DNA of 37,257 nucleotides from Oculatella sp. LEGE 06141 (GTDB taxonomy: Bacteria; Cyanobacteriota; Cyanobacteriia; Elainellales; Elainellaceae), in the NCBI RefSeq assembly GCF_015207605.1, contig NZ_JADEWO010000058.1, positions 1 through 37,257 on the forward strand, in the 5' to 3' direction. The stretch's first letter is position 1. Every line of letters begins with the position of its first letter. A program made the position numbers and the translations under genes. The notes under the pieces are model-generated. The model had not been told where the DNA came from. It saw only the letters and a program-made list of their open reading frames with translations, and did no database searches. Below are positions 34,839-37,257 of the stretch, in pieces.

Positions 34839-37038
34839 TCGAATTTTTGAATGGCTATCAGACTCAGAGGAGCATGAAATCTACAGAATTATTTGGATTG
34901 ATGTACCACCTACTAAAGTAGTTGTAATTAGGCTTCATATTGAAAGCTTAGAAACAATTACGTTGGAGTACGAGAGCCTACAGAGCGCTATAGCCGCTCG
35001 CGAAATTCGTTTTTTAGAACGTGATCCGTATTCTTGTTACGTCCTTCCTGATCATGTTCTTTCTAAAAAAAGTTGTGCGCGAAGATATAAAATTTGGACT
35101 TTAATTGAATCTCTTGTTGTTAGTGGGATTCCAGATATTTTTGATTCCCGTAAAAGGGGAGAGATGATTAGAGATGTTATCGAAACTACCAAAGTATCAA
35201 AACAGTCGCTATATACCTATGTGCGTATTTATTTCCAGCGAGGACAAAGTATCAACGCATTAACCTTTGATTCACATAAGCAAGGAGGAAAAGGCAAAGA
35301 AAGAATTGCAGAACCAGAAGATAAAAAATGGGGTAGACCCAGTAGAGATGGTGAGCGTACAGGTATTAACAAGACTCAGGAAGTTGTTGAGGCTTTTGAG
35401 TACGCGAGAGAGTTGCTTGAGAGCGGGGAACAAAAAACACAAAAGAAAGCCCTTAGAGAAGCTAATAAGAAATTCTTTAATGTAGGGTATGAGGAAAGAG
35501 ATGGAGAGCTGGTAGCAATTTTACCGCCTAAGGAGGAACTTCCAAGTCCACGGCAATTTCAATATTATTGCTCCAATCATGTTGACATTGTAAAACTAAA
35601 GAGAGCGGCTGTTGGTGAGAATCGCTTCAATGCAAACTGCCGACCTTTATCTGAGAATGCGACAGCAAGAGCCTATGGACCGGGTGCAATCTATGGATTT
35701 GATTTTACGGTAATTAACACTTATCTAACGAGCCTACTTAATCCTGCTGATATTGTTAGACGAGCGCACCTTTGTATTGGTGTTGATTGGTTTAGCCACA
35801 TGATTGTAGGAGCCGTTTGTAATTTTGAAGAGGAAAGCTGGATTGGCTATCAGTTAACTATCGAAAATGCTGCATTAGATAAAGTTGAATACTGTGATGA
35901 GTATGGAATTGATATTGATAGGGATCAGTGGCCTTGTGTCGGAACTCCAGCCGCGGGTTATATCGATAGAGGCGGCGCATTTTCTCGAAACCTTGCACAC
36001 GTCACGCGCTCAACAGGCATAAACTTTTCTATTGCGCCTCCCTATCGACCGGATTTCAAAGGAATTGTGGAAATATTAATCCACATAGCAAATTGCTTGG
36101 CTTGTGGAGATACACCCGGCTCGGTACCCAAAGTTTGCGGACGTGGGGACAAGGACTATCGGTTAGATGCCTGTCTAAACATATACGAGTTCAGACGGTT
36201 GCTTCTGAGAGCAATATTATTCTATAACCAGTACCAATATATTATTGACTATCCCAATGACTTGTTCATGATCGCTGATGGAGTTAAGAAAATTCCTCTT
36301 GAGCTTTGGAATTGGGGAATTGAAAATCGTGGGAATTATCTCACTTATCATGACCAGAGTTATCTTCATTCAAATTTATTACCTAGAGCAGAAGCTTCTA
36401 TTACCACTTATGGACTGACTTTCGAGGGCAATTATTATAAATGTGACTTAGCTGAAGTGCAGCAAGAAATAGAAATAGCAAGGCAACGCGTTTCAGTTAA
36501 GAAGCGCCGTGAGAAGGTTTGGATATCTTACAATCCTCATGAAAAATCCACTGTAATTTATTTGGATTTGGGGCGTGGCAACCTAGCTCCTTGTCACCAA
36601 GTGGCAAAGAATAAAACAGAAAAGTTTGTAGGATTGAGTTTCCACGAAATTAAGGTGTATCGTGCAAATGATGCTCAGGAAGCTAGAGATCAAGAAGCAA
36701 GACAACAGCAACCTTTAGTTGAGAAAGAAACTCATCATAATGCAACTGTTAAAGCGGCAGTTGAGCGAACTGAGCAGGCTGTAGAAGAGAGTGGACTAAG
36801 TAGGAATGCACGCAAAAAGGGAATTCGCGAGAATACAAAACTAGATCGCGAATTTGAGCGTGAGCAGAGAAACCAAAATACCCAAAGTAAGACTGCCCAG
36901 GAAGTGGACACCTCTCAATCAATTCTACCTCCTAAACAGAGCCAGCAACCTACGATCGAGCAGAAGAAGTATGTAGCTCCCCCCAGTCACTTGAGTCTCT
37001 TACATCAATTAGCAAATGAAGATAAGGAAAAAACATGA
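34816..37038 (+). CDS. tnsB: TnsB DDE transposase (740 aa)
   Basis: TnsB binds the transposon ends, cuts the 3' ends and joins them to target DNA. The DDE triad is at D296 (YGFDFTVIN), D384 (AGYIDRGGAF) and E419 (KGIVEIL); the last two are 35 apart, as in Tn7 TnsB. The VDWFSHMIVGAV strand at 324 is the usual second strand of the rve fold. The N-terminal part has HTH-like segments with KVSKQSLYTYV, and the C-terminal tail is charged and ends in PPSHLSLLHQLANEDKEK, likely the TnsC-contact tail. Start GTG 34816, or ATG 34822. The stop overlaps the tnsC start by four bases. Confidence 0.95.
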   Translation: MSMEIYRNRIFEWLSDSEEHEIYRIIWIDVPPTKVVVIRLHIESLETITLEYESLQSAIAAREIRFLERDPYSCYVLPDHVLSKKSCARRYKIWTLIESLVVSGIPDIFDSRKRGEMIRDVIETTKVSKQSLYTYVRIYFQRGQSINALTFDSHKQGGKGKERIAEPEDKKWGRPSRDGERTGINKTQEVVEAFEYARELLESGEQKTQKKALREANKKFFNVGYEERDGELVAILPPKEELPSPRQFQYYCSNHVDIVKLKRAAVGENRFNANCRPLSENATARAYGPGAIYGFDFTVINTYLTSLLNPADIVRRAHLCIGVDWFSHMIVGAVCNFEEESWIGYQLTIENAALDKVEYCDEYGIDIDRDQWPCVGTPAAGYIDRGGAFSRNLAHVTRSTGINFSIAPPYRPDFKGIVEILIHIANCLACGDTPGSVPKVCGRGDKDYRLDACLNIYEFRRLLLRAILFYNQYQYIIDYPNDLFMIADGVKKIPLELWNWGIENRGNYLTYHDQSYLHSNLLPRAEASITTYGLTFEGNYYKCDLAEVQQEIEIARQRVSVKKRREKVWISYNPHEKSTVIYLDLGRGNLAPCHQVAKNKTEKFVGLSFHEIKVYRANDAQEARDQEARQQQPLVEKETHHNATVKAAVERTEQAVEESGLSRNARKKGIRENTKLDREFEREQRNQNTQSKTAQEVDTSQSILPPKQSQQPTIEQKKYVAPPSHLSLLHQLANEDKEKT

Positions 37039-37154
37039 AAGAACTTCCACCGTTAGTTCAATTCGCTGAATACCGTGAGCCAGATTGCCGTACACACAAA
37101 GGTAATCCTTTCATCGAAGCACTGTCTCCTGAGAGTGGTCAAATTTTTGTGTAA
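37035..37154 (+). pseudogene. tnsC: TnsC AAA+ regulator, cut after about 32 codons
   Basis: ATG 37035 overlaps the tnsB stop, as in normal tnsB-tnsC pairs. The first residues (MKELPPLVQFAEYREP, then HKGNPFIEAL) resemble TnsC N-termini, where NP-x-IEAL-P is common. The frame then runs into foreign sequence and stops at 37152-37154, before any Walker motif. The change comes at about codon 32, near 37130, and the other side belongs to an IS256-type element. The rest of the gene, if present, lies beyond the window. Without TnsC the transposon cannot move by itself. Confidence 0.85.
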
Positions 37155-37257
37155 GCCTTTAGATCGTCAAAAGTTGAAGCGTCCTGGAAATAGGATAGCA
37201 AAATGTGACAACGCTGCCTTCCAATTTTGAATCGGTCGGTTCCACCGCTTGGCAATG
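37139..37257 (-). CDS. IS256-family transposase, C-terminus (partial at window end)
   Basis: On the minus strand the frame enters from the window edge and ends with a TGA at 37141-37139. It reads IAKRWNRPIQNWKAALSHFAILFPGRF, matching the end of mutator-type (IS256) transposases (RW-P-NW--AL--FAI-F--R). The terminal stretch near 37130-37150, TTTTTGTGTAAG, looks like an IS256 end. The element lies inside tnsC. No upstream catalytic residues are in view. Confidence 0.75.
   Translation of the reverse strand, partial: LPSGGTDRFKIGRQRCHILLSYFQDASTFDDLKAYTKI

Larger units (their letters stand above)
29647..37257 (+). mobile_element. Tn7-like transposition core (tnsD, tnsD2, tnsA, tnsB, truncated tnsC)
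   Basis: The gene order tnsD-orf-tnsD-tnsA-tnsB-tnsC, all on one strand with overlapping ends for tnsA/tnsB/tnsC, is the transposition set of a Tn7-like element. tnsA and tnsB look intact. The second tnsD carries one nonsense codon, and tnsC is cut by an IS256-type end near 37130. There is no cas gene, so targeting would be by TnsD at fixed sites, not by a CRISPR guide. Neither terminal repeat is identified with certainty; the two-armed array at 365-492 is a candidate for the far end. Confidence 0.8.

Noticed and set aside
29647-37154. A CRISPR-associated transposon (CAST)
   Set aside because: No Cas12k, Cascade gene or CRISPR repeat in the window; two TnsD proteins imply site-specific targeting. 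Cas genes beyond the window cannot be excluded.

Overview
The window looks like part of a cyanobacterial accessory region. The palindrome GCGATCGC (HIP1-like) and its core recur in the genes, as is typical of many cyanobacteria, and several small proteins resemble cyanobacterial orphans. I see no housekeeping genes, tRNA, rRNA or CRISPR array. Almost everything is defence, transposition or the remains of it.

Layout. 1-2430: a cut-off IS5-type element, an array of about seven inverted and direct short repeats (365-492), a decayed integrase gene, and a stretch with no gene. 2430-6300: a ribbon-helix-helix protein with a three-box operator, two overlapping small genes (one HTH), a GmrSD-type DUF262/HNH nuclease with a terminator hairpin in front, and two orphan genes. 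6375-19685, all on the minus strand: a DISARM-like operon. In transcription order it has a small 55-aa gene, a large protein with three HTH domains, GNAT, ABC ATPase and ASCH domains, a DrmE-like protein, DrmA (broken by one amber codon), DrmB, DrmC and a PD-(D/E)XK nuclease. No methyltransferase is present. 19851-26632, plus strand: an HTH-ImmA/IrrE protein, a PIN-like protein, a catalytically dead long prokaryotic Argonaute cut in two by an IS4-like insertion with a perfect 9-bp target duplication, and a PD-(D/E)XK nuclease overlapping the Argonaute gene. 26933-37257: a degenerate tyrosine recombinase, a truncated DDE-transposase fragment, then a Tn7-like core (tnsD, small orphan, second tnsD with a Trp-to-stop change, tnsA, tnsB, tnsC). 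tnsC is cut after about 32 codons by the end of an IS256-type element that runs off the window.

How it may work together (inference). The defence genes read as cargo next to, and perhaps inside, a Tn7-like element whose far end could be the repeat array near 365-492. Four lesions (amber in drmA, IS4 in the Argonaute, opal in the second tnsD, IS256 in tnsC) suggest an island that is now immobile and partly inactive, although the two single-codon stops could also be sequencing errors. The most unusual piece is the HTHx3-GNAT-ABC-ASCH protein. It sits at the head of a DISARM operon that lacks the usual methyltransferase, so it is a candidate for a new self-marking or sensing module.
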